Shown piece by piece: positions 18,860-26,265 of a stretch of DNA of 64,000 bases. This DNA comes from Candidatus Methylobacter oryzae. GTDB lineage: Bacteria > Pseudomonadota > Gammaproteobacteria > Methylococcales > Methylomonadaceae. Position 1 is the first letter of the stretch. Each line of letters starts with the position of its first letter. Where the stretch lies: contig NZ_RYFG02000010.1 in NCBI RefSeq assembly GCF_003994235.2, positions 62,264 to 126,263 on the forward strand, in the 5' to 3' direction. The notes below the pieces were generated by a model. That model did no database searches and was not told the origin of the DNA. It worked only from the letters and a program-made list of their open reading frames with translations. A program made the translations under genes and the position numbers.

Positions 18860-20272
18860 ATGAGCGCAGATACAAAACCCGAACTGGATGAAATCGCTAT
18901 TTATGTTCAAAAAGCGCGCAACGCCCAACAACAAATTGCGGACTACACGCAAGATCAAGTCGACGAGCTGGTCACCGCGATATGCTGGGCTATCGTCCGG
19001 CAGGATCGCGCCGAAGAACTGGCCAAACTGGCGGTTGACGAAGGCGGTTTCGGCAATTATGCCGATAAAGTCAGCAAGATCCGCAACCGCTGCATGGGAA
19101 CCTTGCGCGATATGCAGACCGTGAAAACGGTCGGCATTGTCGAAGAAATTCCCGAAAAAGGCTTGGTAAAAATAGCCAAACCGGTCGGCGTGGTTGCCGC
19201 GCTGATTCCGACGACCGGCCCTGACGCGACCCCGCCGTTAAAAACGCTGCTGGCCTTGAAAGGCCGCAATGCGATCATCGTCGCCGCCCATCCCCGGACG
19301 CAACTTACCACGGAGCTGACCGTCAAGTACATGCGCGAAGCTTGCGAACAGGTCGGAGCGCCGGCGGACCTGGTCCAGATTATTGAAAAACCTTCGCTGC
19401 CGAAAACCCAAAAACTGATGCAGCAAGCGGACTTGATCGTCGCAACCGGCGGCGCGGCAATGGTCAAAGCGGCATACAGTTCAGGAACGCCGGCTTACGG
19501 CGTCGGCGTCGGCAATTCGGTCCATGTGATCGATGAAACCGCCGATCTGGACGATGCGGCCAATACCATTGTGACTGCGAAGAAATTCGATTATGCGACC
19601 AGTTGCCTGGCCGATAATTCGGTGGTGGCGCATGAGTCGATTTATGGCGATTTAAGCGAACGCCTGCAACAACTGGGCGCTTATCTTTGCAGCGCCGATG
19701 AAAAAGACCAATTGCAACGGCTGATGTGGCCGACGCCTGAGAACCATATTCCGAACGTCGACGTGATCGCAAAATCGCCGGCCCATATCGCAAAGTTAGC
19801 CGGTTTCAATGTGCCGGAAGATTGCAGTTGTTTGGTCGTCGAAGAAAACGGCGTGGGGCCTGAGCATCCTTTTTCAGGGGAAAAACTGTCGCCGGTGCTG
19901 TCGCTATATCGATACGCCGGCGGCATCAACGATGCGATAAATCAAGTCAACGCTATTACCGACTATCAAGGCCATGGCCACACCTGCGGCATCCATACAC
20001 TCAGTGACGACCATGCGCTGGCCTTGGCCATGCAAACCAAGACCGGCCGGGTGATGGTCAACCAAAGCCTGAACGAAGGCGCGGGCAGCCCGCGAAACGG
20101 CTTGCCTTATACGCTCAGCTTAAGCTGCGGCACCTGGGGCGGGAATATAACGACGGAAAACGTCAATGCCCGGCACATGATTAATCTGACCTGGGTTTCC
20201 AGGCCGATCCAGCCGAGACCGATTGATGAAAAGAATCTTTTTGAAAGTCATTGGCAAAAATACAGCCGTTAA
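18860..20272 (+). CDS. CoA-acylating aldehyde dehydrogenase, sulfoacetaldehyde dehydrogenase-like
   Basis: 470 residues, aldehyde dehydrogenase fold of the CoA-acylating branch (AdhE N-domain, EutE, SauS). Visible: cofactor region KPVGVVAALIPTTGPDATPP, GGAAMVKAAYSSGTPAYGVG, catalytic Cys249 in DYATSCLADNS, and C-terminal NARHMINLTWVSRP shared with SauS, which oxidises sulfoacetaldehyde to sulfoacetyl-CoA. In this cluster two roles are plausible: oxidation of an aldehyde still bound to CoM (2-oxoethyl-CoM, from ethene) to a CoA thioester, or handling of sulfoacetaldehyde in CoM turnover. Both are inference. It follows the activator by 42 bases without a strong ribosome site. Confidence 0.85.
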   Translation: MSADTKPELDEIAIYVQKARNAQQQIADYTQDQVDELVTAICWAIVRQDRAEELAKLAVDEGGFGNYADKVSKIRNRCMGTLRDMQTVKTVGIVEEIPEKGLVKIAKPVGVVAALIPTTGPDATPPLKTLLALKGRNAIIVAAHPRTQLTTELTVKYMREACEQVGAPADLVQIIEKPSLPKTQKLMQQADLIVATGGAAMVKAAYSSGTPAYGVGVGNSVHVIDETADLDDAANTIVTAKKFDYATSCLADNSVVAHESIYGDLSERLQQLGAYLCSADEKDQLQRLMWPTPENHIPNVDVIAKSPAHIAKLAGFNVPEDCSCLVVEENGVGPEHPFSGEKLSPVLSLYRYAGGINDAINQVNAITDYQGHGHTCGIHTLSDDHALALAMQTKTGRVMVNQSLNEGAGSPRNGLPYTLSLSCGTWGGNITTENVNARHMINLTWVSRPIQPRPIDEKNLFESHWQKYSR

Positions 20273-20293
20273 GCGGTTAAAAACTTGTTTTAA

Positions 20294-20372
20294 GTTACAG
20301 AATTTTCAAATTCAGTTAGTTACTAAAGATGTGACTGGAGTGCAAGCTATGCTTGCCAGCGCAGGCGACATA
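20294..20372 (+). repeat. Repeat family D, copy 1
   Basis: TTTTCAAATTCAGTTAGTTA, then GTGACTGGAGTGCAAGCTAT and GCTTGCCAGCGCAGGCGA. A second copy is at 43133-43215. This repeat makes a spurious 62-residue frame at 20223-20411. Confidence 0.6.
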
Positions 20373-20512
20373 GCCATCACTCATTACACTGGTTCCCAAG
20401 CTCCTGCTTAGGCCCCCCAGTGAGCAAAGCTCTAGCTTCCCGTACTGAATTCCCAAGCGGGACCTTGGAAACTAGCACGCAATAGAAATATCTAAATGGA
20501 GGTCTTGAGCAA

Positions 20513-20728
20513 ATGCCGGTTTATCTAATCCGATGCGATGAATGCGATCACCAATTCAGAAGCTTGGTATTGGCCAATACGCAGGAACCCAAGGAATGGG
20601 TGTGTTCCCAATGCGGCAGTCACGACGCCAAACCGGCTCATGTCTATGACGATCCGCATCCGCTGGAAAACGACCATGGCGCAGGTTGCCCGTGTTGCGG
20701 CGGTATAGGTAGAAAGCATGAGCGATAA
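20513..20728 (+). CDS. Small FmdB-like zinc-ribbon protein
   Basis: 71 residues. Two CxxC knuckles in the N-terminal half (IRCDECDHQF and WVCSQCGSH) form a zinc ribbon of the FmdB/putative regulatory type; a further cysteine cluster GCPCCGGIG lies near the C-terminus. The start MPVYLIRCDEC is typical of FmdB proteins, which accompany amidase and other operons without a proven function. GGAGGT lies about 10 bases upstream of the ATG. It sits directly before the CoM transferase, which is itself a zinc enzyme; a metal-handling or regulatory role is possible but unproven. Confidence 0.75.
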   Translation: MPVYLIRCDECDHQFRSLVLANTQEPKEWVCSQCGSHDAKPAHVYDDPHPLENDHGAGCPCCGGIGRKHER

Positions 20729-20856
20729 CACATGATGTCATGCATACGATGAAAAAAGTACTTCGTTAATTATGAGGTGTTCTTGTATAGCTTTGATTTA
20801 TGGGTTGATGAAACCAACTGAGCATTCTTAAAAACCGAAAACAACAACTATAAATT

Positions 20857-20864
20857 AGGAGGAG
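20857..20864 (+). promoter_or_regulatory. Strong Shine-Dalgarno fixing a GTG start
   Basis: AGGAGGAG lies 4 bases before the GTG at 20869-20871. It is the strongest ribosome site in the cluster and decides the start of the CoM transferase, implying high expression. Confidence 0.85.
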
Positions 20865-20868
20865 CAGC

Positions 20869-21972
20869 GTGAATAAGGTACTGATTCCAACAAGTATGGT
20901 CGGCAATTATCCCAATCCAAGATGGTGGGATGCTGAATTTGCAAGACATTTCAACGGCGACCGGCAGCCGCCGGATGCTATCTGGCGGGAGGCGTTGGAA
21001 GACGCGATGGCGGCCATCGCGACAGATCAGGTCAACGCCGGCCTGGACATAATCTCGGACGGCCGGTTGCAAGCCGATAATTATGCCGACGCTGCACTTT
21101 ATTATTATTTTAATCGCTTAGGCTACGACCTAAGCGGCAGCCATCTCGGTTTTCCGATCTACAGCCGATTGCATTCGGCCACCGTTACGCAGGAAATCAA
21201 ACGCCGCGGACAAATCATGGTCGAACAGGCCCGTGCCCTGAAGCGGGCGACCGATAAACCGGTCAAAGTCCAGTACACCGGTATCCAGGTGTTAGCCCAA
21301 TGCACCAACGACCTGCATTATTCAAACAGCCGCGACCGTGCGATGGCCATTGCCGCCGCGATTAATGAAGATATTTTGGCCGTTGACGAATTGGGTGTCG
21401 AGTATATCCAGCTTGACGAATTTACCTGGCCTTACTTTTATGAAGATTGGGCAATCGAAGCGTTCAACCGCGCCGTTGCAGGCGTCAAAAACGCCAAGAT
21501 TGTCTGCCATATCTGTTGGGGTAATTGGGGCGGCACGCCGGCTTATTATCCCGACGATACCGCCAGTGCCGGTGAGGTTTTCGACCTGACCAAACGCGCC
21601 CAAGACGCTAAAGCCCCGAATCCGACCGCATCGGTCGTGCCTAAATCTTACGAGGCAAAAATCGATGTTTTTAACATTGAAGGCATCGGCCGCATGTCGT
21701 TTGACGAATCGGGACTTGAACTGCTCAAAACCCATCCAATACCCAAGAACATGATGTTCTGGGCCGGCGTTATCGACGTCAAAAGCACCGTCACCGAAAC
21801 CGCCGAACAGGTTGCGGCAAAGATTCGCCAATTACTGACCGTGGTTCCTGCCGAACAGTTAGGCGTTACCACCGATTGCGGACTGATCCTGCTGCAACGC
21901 TATATCTGCCAAGACAAGCTGCATGCGATGGTTGAAGGGACAAAAATAGTTCGTGATGAACTGGCGAAATGA
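20869..21972 (+). CDS. xecA: Epoxyalkane:coenzyme M transferase
   Basis: 367 residues, close to XecA of Xanthobacter and EtnE of ethene degraders, a branch of the MetE C-terminal (cobalamin-independent methionine synthase) fold. It opens epoxides with CoM thiolate to give 2-hydroxyalkyl-CoM. Zinc ligands are visible as His214 and Cys216 (VCHICWGNWGG) and Cys337 (VTTDCGLIL). N-terminal TSMVGNYPNPRWW and QLDEFTWPYF are typical. The length excludes full MetE, and CoM biosynthesis genes alongside make the CoM role much more likely than methionine synthesis. GTG start with a strong ribosome site. An isolated family A repeat separates it from the next gene. Confidence 0.9.
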   Translation: MNKVLIPTSMVGNYPNPRWWDAEFARHFNGDRQPPDAIWREALEDAMAAIATDQVNAGLDIISDGRLQADNYADAALYYYFNRLGYDLSGSHLGFPIYSRLHSATVTQEIKRRGQIMVEQARALKRATDKPVKVQYTGIQVLAQCTNDLHYSNSRDRAMAIAAAINEDILAVDELGVEYIQLDEFTWPYFYEDWAIEAFNRAVAGVKNAKIVCHICWGNWGGTPAYYPDDTASAGEVFDLTKRAQDAKAPNPTASVVPKSYEAKIDVFNIEGIGRMSFDESGLELLKTHPIPKNMMFWAGVIDVKSTVTETAEQVAAKIRQLLTVVPAEQLGVTTDCGLILLQRYICQDKLHAMVEGTKIVRDELAK

Positions 21973-21973
21973 T

Positions 21974-22102
21974 TAATGGAACACGGATGACACGGATTAA
22001 ACGGATGATCACGGGTAAAAGTACAGAATACTTTAAGAATCCGTGTAAATCCGTCCTATCCGTTTAATCCGTGTTCCATTTCTTTTTCGGTGAATAGTTT
22101 AC
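21974..22102. repeat. Repeat family A, copy 4
   Basis: Starts one base after the xecA stop with TTAATGGAACACGGATGACA, ends ATCCGTGTTCCATTTC and GGTGAATAGTTT. It fills the gap between xecA and the flavoprotein gene. Confidence 0.85.
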
Positions 22103-22130
22103 CTATGAAATTACTTTAACAACACACGAG

Positions 22131-23696
22131 ATGGCAACTGCAATAGATATTTGGGAAAACTACTTGACTATCGCAAAGTGGCAAGACTTTGTGAACGGAA
22201 CGCTGGAATCCGGCAGTAGCTCTCCCATTTTCAACATAAATCCAAACGACGACCGCGAATTCGACGCGATTTACCTGGGCGGCGGCGCTGCCGGTCGCTT
22301 TGGCGCGGCTTATTTGCGGGCCATGGGCGGGCGCGTGCTGATTATCGACCGCTGGCCGTTCCTCGGCGGTTCCTGCCCCCATCAAGCCTGCGTGCCTCAT
22401 CATCTGTTTTCGGACTGTGCGGCGCAATTGATGCTGGAGCGCACTTTTTCCGGCCAGCTCTGGTTTCAAGAGATGATCGGCAAAACGGTTTCCATCAAGC
22501 CCATCGTCGAGCTGTTTCGCAGCGGCAGGACGGGCCCTCACGCGATGATGAACTATCAAAGCAAAGAACAGCTCGGCCTGGAGTTTGTGCTGAATGCGGA
22601 AGCCAAAATCATCGATGCCCACACGATACAAGTCAACGGCAGTCAATTCCAGGCAAAAAACCTGGTGCTGGCGCTGGGCGCGAAGCCGATAGTGCCGGAT
22701 GTTCCGGGCATTCAGTTACAAGGCGTATTTACTTCCCAAAGCCTGGTTGAAAAATTGGATGATGAGCCGGGCAACACGGCTGTAGTGATCGGCGGCGGTA
22801 AAACAGCCATTGAATACGGCTGCTTTTTTAACGCCACGGGCCGGCGCACGATTATTGTTGCCCGGCATCAAGCGATGCCGATGCTGAAAGACGCCGAATC
22901 CCGTGCTTACGCGATCCTTATGATGGAAGAGCAAGGCATGGAGTTTCTGGAAAATGCGGAATTATCGGTTATCCACGGCGACGCGCAAGGCAAGGTAAAA
23001 ACGGTTTCGATAAAAACTGCCGGCGGCATCGTCAACATCGATACCGACTTTGTTTTTATCGCAATTGGCGAGCAGGCCAATTCGGAACAGGTGGCCCAAA
23101 CATTGGGATTGGAATTGGACGATAAAAGCTTTATCAAAGTGAATCGGCGCATGCAGACCTCGATAGCCAATGTCTATGCCGTCGGCGACGTGACCGGGCC
23201 GCCGATGGAAATGTTTAAAGCCCGGAAAGAAGGCGTATGCGCCGCCAAAAATATCATGGGGCAAGCGAGTGAATATAAAGCGGCCGACTACCCCGATTTC
23301 ATGCATACGCATTACGAGGTCAGTTGGTTGGGGCTAAGCGAAACACAAGCGCGTCAACGCTATGCCAACGTAAAAATCCTGAAATTACCGCCGGATAACC
23401 CGAACGGCTTCGATGTCGGCTTGCCGGCAGGCGACCGGATGATGTTGTACTTGATGGCGAAGCCGCGCATGTCGGGTTTTCAGAAACTGATTATCGACGG
23501 CGACACGCGAAAAATAGTCGGCGCGATTCATATCGGCTATGGCGCGAAAGACGGTTTTCAATACCTGAATTACCTGGTTAAAAACGGGCTGACGATAGAC
23601 GATTTAGCCGATATGGATGAGCTGTTTATCAGTCCGAGTTATTTCATTCAATTGTGCCGTTTACGTGCCGGCGATATTCATTTCAACGATATGTAG
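22131..23696 (+). CDS. xecC: 2-ketopropyl-CoM oxidoreductase/carboxylase-like flavoprotein
   Basis: 521 residues (Xanthobacter enzyme 523). A disulfide oxidoreductase-family flavoprotein with FAD motif GGGAAGRFGAAY, redox pair Cys82/Cys87 in GGSCPHQACVPHHLF, NADPH motif VIGGGKTAIEYG and PMEMFKARKEG. Arg56 and the Arg of KARKEG, equivalent to the CoM-sulfonate ligands Arg56/Arg365 of 2-KPCC, are kept. The signature Phe501-His506 dyad of 2-KPCC, which replaces His-Glu of glutathione reductase, reads Phe499 and Tyr504 here (ELFISPSYF). The Phe is kept but the His is Tyr. It should bind a CoM thioether and cleave it reductively; whether it carboxylates is open. Confidence 0.85.
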   Translation: MATAIDIWENYLTIAKWQDFVNGTLESGSSSPIFNINPNDDREFDAIYLGGGAAGRFGAAYLRAMGGRVLIIDRWPFLGGSCPHQACVPHHLFSDCAAQLMLERTFSGQLWFQEMIGKTVSIKPIVELFRSGRTGPHAMMNYQSKEQLGLEFVLNAEAKIIDAHTIQVNGSQFQAKNLVLALGAKPIVPDVPGIQLQGVFTSQSLVEKLDDEPGNTAVVIGGGKTAIEYGCFFNATGRRTIIVARHQAMPMLKDAESRAYAILMMEEQGMEFLENAELSVIHGDAQGKVKTVSIKTAGGIVNIDTDFVFIAIGEQANSEQVAQTLGLELDDKSFIKVNRRMQTSIANVYAVGDVTGPPMEMFKARKEGVCAAKNIMGQASEYKAADYPDFMHTHYEVSWLGLSETQARQRYANVKILKLPPDNPNGFDVGLPAGDRMMLYLMAKPRMSGFQKLIIDGDTRKIVGAIHIGYGAKDGFQYLNYLVKNGLTIDDLADMDELFISPSYFIQLCRLRAGDIHFNDM

Positions 23697-23706
23697 AGCC
23701 CCAATA

Positions 23707-24474
23707 ATGATGAATCGATTTCAAGGAAAACACGCCGTTATAACCGGCGGCGCTACCGGCATGGGCTATGACATCGCTAGGCGTCTTGGCATGGAAGGGG
23801 CTTCGCTTTCGATTTTGGACATTAATGAAGCCGCATTATCCGATGCAACCCAAGCGCTCCGTGCCGACGGCATCGCCGTCAACGCTTATCAAGTTGACGT
23901 CGCCGACCCTCGCGAAGTTGCCGAAACTTTCTCCAAACTGATTGCAGACTGTTCCGGAACGCTCGACATCTTGATTAACAATGCCGGCATTGCCGATTTC
24001 GGTACCGTTGAAACCACCGAATTCGATGCTTGGAATAAAGTGATGGCCGTCAATTTGAACGGGACCTACCTGTGCTCGAAAGCCGCATTGCCGGCGATGA
24101 AACAACGCGGCGGCACCATCGTTAACTTCGGCTCGATAGCCGGCATGGTCGGCATTCCGAATATGGCCGCTTATTGCACGTCCAAAGCCGCGGTCATCGG
24201 TTTGACCAAACAAATGGCGGTCGACTATTCAAAGCTGGGCATACGCGTCAACTGCATTTGCCCAGGCATGATTGCCGATACCGACATGGGGCGGGAAATT
24301 CTCGGAACCGACGTGTCCGAACAGCTAATGAAATTACGGCTCAGCAAATATCCGATCGGGCGCTTCGGTAAATCCGAGGAAATCGTCGCGGCGGTATTGT
24401 TTTTGGCTTCCGACGAAGCCAGTTTCGTCTGCGGCTCGGCATTTACCGTCGACGGCGCGATGACAGCGATTTAA
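23707..24474 (+). CDS. xecE: 2-hydroxyalkyl-CoM dehydrogenase, S-type SDR
   Basis: 255 residues from ATG at 23707, chosen over an open frame starting inside the previous gene. Classical short-chain dehydrogenase: TGGATGMG NAD motif, NNAG, and catalytic Ser143, Tyr156, Lys160 (PNMAAYCTSKA). Arg211 and Lys214 in RLSKYPIGRFG coincide with the sulfonate-binding pair described for the (S)-2-hydroxypropyl-CoM dehydrogenase XecE; the Arg152 of the R-specific XecD is Met here. It oxidises hydroxyalkyl-CoM to oxoalkyl-CoM with NAD+. No second, R-type dehydrogenase is in the cluster, which fits an achiral substrate such as 2-hydroxyethyl-CoM from ethene, or one epoxide enantiomer. Confidence 0.88.
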   Translation: MMNRFQGKHAVITGGATGMGYDIARRLGMEGASLSILDINEAALSDATQALRADGIAVNAYQVDVADPREVAETFSKLIADCSGTLDILINNAGIADFGTVETTEFDAWNKVMAVNLNGTYLCSKAALPAMKQRGGTIVNFGSIAGMVGIPNMAAYCTSKAAVIGLTKQMAVDYSKLGIRVNCICPGMIADTDMGREILGTDVSEQLMKLRLSKYPIGRFGKSEEIVAAVLFLASDEASFVCGSAFTVDGAMTAI

Positions 24475-24485
24475 GGTTAAAACTT

Positions 24486-25406
24486 ATGTATACACAAAAC
24501 GATAAACGATGTTCGTTAACCGAACTCGTTGCACAGATACAAAACGGCGATTGTTTGGCGATTGGCGGCGGCTTGTCCTGGCGCGAACCGATGGCGGCTT
24601 TGCGGGAACTGGTCCGGCAAAACATTAAAGACCTTAAACTGGTCGGCTCAGCGCACGGCATCGATGTCGATTTGTTGTGCGGAGCGGGAAGCGTTACCGT
24701 CAGTGCCGAATCCTATGTCGGCTTCGAGCAGGATTTCGGCATGGCGCTGAACTACCGTCGCGCCTGTGAATCGGGCACGGTAAAAGTGGAAGATAACTGC
24801 TGTTACACCTTAGTCCAGCAACTTCGGGCGGCCATTCAAGGCTTGCCTTTCATGCCGATCCGCTCGGTGCAAGGAACGGATTTCTTAAAGTTGCACCCTG
24901 AATTTAAAACGATGGCCTGCCCTTTTACCGGCGAACAACTGGTTTTAGTGCCCGCGTTGAAACCCGACGTTGCGCTTATTCATGCCCACTATGCCGACCA
25001 GCACGGCAATTTGCATATTGATGGGCCGCCGGTGGCCGACGTTCTGTTTGCCAAGGCGTCCAAAAAAGTCCTCGTTACGGTTGAAGAAGTGATTCCTCAT
25101 GACGAATTGGCAAAAAAAGGCGTAACGATTCCGTATTTTTATGTCACCGGCGTTTGCGAAACACCTTACGGCGCTCACCCGACGTCATGCTACCCGCGTT
25201 ATGCCTATGACCGGGAACATACCGCCTGTTATTACCAAGCCGCCAAACAGGGCGTAGACAGTTTTCATCAAAACTACCTGACGCCTTTCGTTTACGGCTG
25301 CGAGGATCATGACGCTTATCTAACAGCCGTCGGCGGCAAAGCCAGATTGGCTTGTCTGGAACAGTGGGATCAGAGCACCGAAAAATGGATGCAACTTTAT
25401 GAATAA
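24486..25406 (+). CDS. CoA-transferase-like protein, subunit A
   Basis: 306 residues, family I CoA-transferase alpha-subunit fold like glutaconate CoA-transferase A and IpdA: GDCLAIGGGLSWREPMAALR near residue 17, ALNYRRACESGTVKVEDN, LRAAIQGLPFMPIRS, and ALIHAHYADQHGNLHIDGPP. It overlaps subunit B by 8 bases, so the pair is made together. Ethene-degradation clusters of actinobacteria also carry CoA-transferase genes near the CoM transferase, supporting a role in processing CoM-acetate or acetoacetate. See subunit B for the missing catalytic residue. Confidence 0.82.
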   Translation: MYTQNDKRCSLTELVAQIQNGDCLAIGGGLSWREPMAALRELVRQNIKDLKLVGSAHGIDVDLLCGAGSVTVSAESYVGFEQDFGMALNYRRACESGTVKVEDNCCYTLVQQLRAAIQGLPFMPIRSVQGTDFLKLHPEFKTMACPFTGEQLVLVPALKPDVALIHAHYADQHGNLHIDGPPVADVLFAKASKKVLVTVEEVIPHDELAKKGVTIPYFYVTGVCETPYGAHPTSCYPRYAYDREHTACYYQAAKQGVDSFHQNYLTPFVYGCEDHDAYLTAVGGKARLACLEQWDQSTEKWMQLYE

Positions 25407-26262
25407 TCAAAATAAGATTCAAACTTGTACGCTCGGCGAATTGATGATCTACCAGATCGCATTGTCGATAGAAGACGGGATTTTAGCGTTTCACGGCTTC
25501 GGATCGCCGTTGGTGCAGTTAGCTTTGCACCTGGCCAAACGCAATCATGCACCCAATTTGGTGTTGGTGGCCGGTGCGACCTACGGCATCAATCCGACTC
25601 CGGCATTTTTAACGCCGACGACCAACGATTTTGCGATGAACCGCGATGCCGAATGCCATTTATCGATTGAAGAACTCTTCGACCTGGCCGCGAGCGGACG
25701 ATTAGGCCGGATGTTTTTGTCGGGTTTGCAGATCGACTGCTGGGGCAATATGAACGTGACCCGCCTGGGAAATGACGAGCGGATTTCGTTAAAACTGCCC
25801 GGCGGTGGCGGCGGCTGTAATTTATCGGCCGATGCCGGCCACGTAACCATCTGGACGGCAGCGCATCGCACTCATGCCGACGAAAAAGGCCGCCGTCGTT
25901 ATCGCTTGGCTAACCGTTGCGATTTTATCACCAGCGTTGGTCATCGCACCTCGGAAGGCTTGCCGCGCACCGCTATGCCTTATCGCGGAGGCGGGCCGGA
26001 TTGCATAGTGACCGACTTAGGGGTATTCGGTTTTAACCAGGAAGGCCACATGCAATTACGCGCCCTTTATCCCGATACCAGCGTCGAATTGATCGCTGAA
26101 AGCACGGAATTCGATCTGCCTGTTGCCGCAAACCTTTCGACAGCCGCTTTGCCTGAACCCGCTTTGGTCGAATTCATCCGCCGTATGGATCCTTTAAAAA
26201 TCCATCAGCGAGAGCTCAGTCCCGCCGATCGCGGGCGCTTTTTTCAATTGAGCGGAGCCTAA
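25399..26262 (+). CDS. CoA-transferase-like protein, subunit B, catalytic Glu not seen
   Basis: 287 residues, beta-subunit fold (GFGSPLVQLALHLAKRNHAP, LSGLQIDCWGNMNVTRLG, VTDLGVFGF). In glutaconate CoA-transferase B the catalytic glutamate lies in a VESG motif; the equivalent place here reads VAGATYG (residues 57-63) with no acidic residue. The cholesterol ring-cleaving enzyme IpdAB is built the same way and works as a hydrolase. The pair may therefore hydrolyse or cleave a CoA thioester rather than transfer CoA. The glycine stretch GGGGGCN near residue 135 is complete. Confidence 0.8.
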   Translation: MNNQNKIQTCTLGELMIYQIALSIEDGILAFHGFGSPLVQLALHLAKRNHAPNLVLVAGATYGINPTPAFLTPTTNDFAMNRDAECHLSIEELFDLAASGRLGRMFLSGLQIDCWGNMNVTRLGNDERISLKLPGGGGGCNLSADAGHVTIWTAAHRTHADEKGRRRYRLANRCDFITSVGHRTSEGLPRTAMPYRGGGPDCIVTDLGVFGFNQEGHMQLRALYPDTSVELIAESTEFDLPVAANLSTAALPEPALVEFIRRMDPLKIHQRELSPADRGRFFQLSGA

Positions 26263-26265
26263 CCG

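Noticed and set aside
20223-20411. 62-codon frame after the aldehyde dehydrogenase gene
   Set aside because: Starts inside the upstream gene and is made largely of repeat family D.
20869-21972. Cobalamin-independent methionine synthase (MetE) as the identity of this gene
   Set aside because: Half the length of MetE, lacks the N-terminal folate domain, and is embedded in CoM genes; XecA/EtnE fits better.
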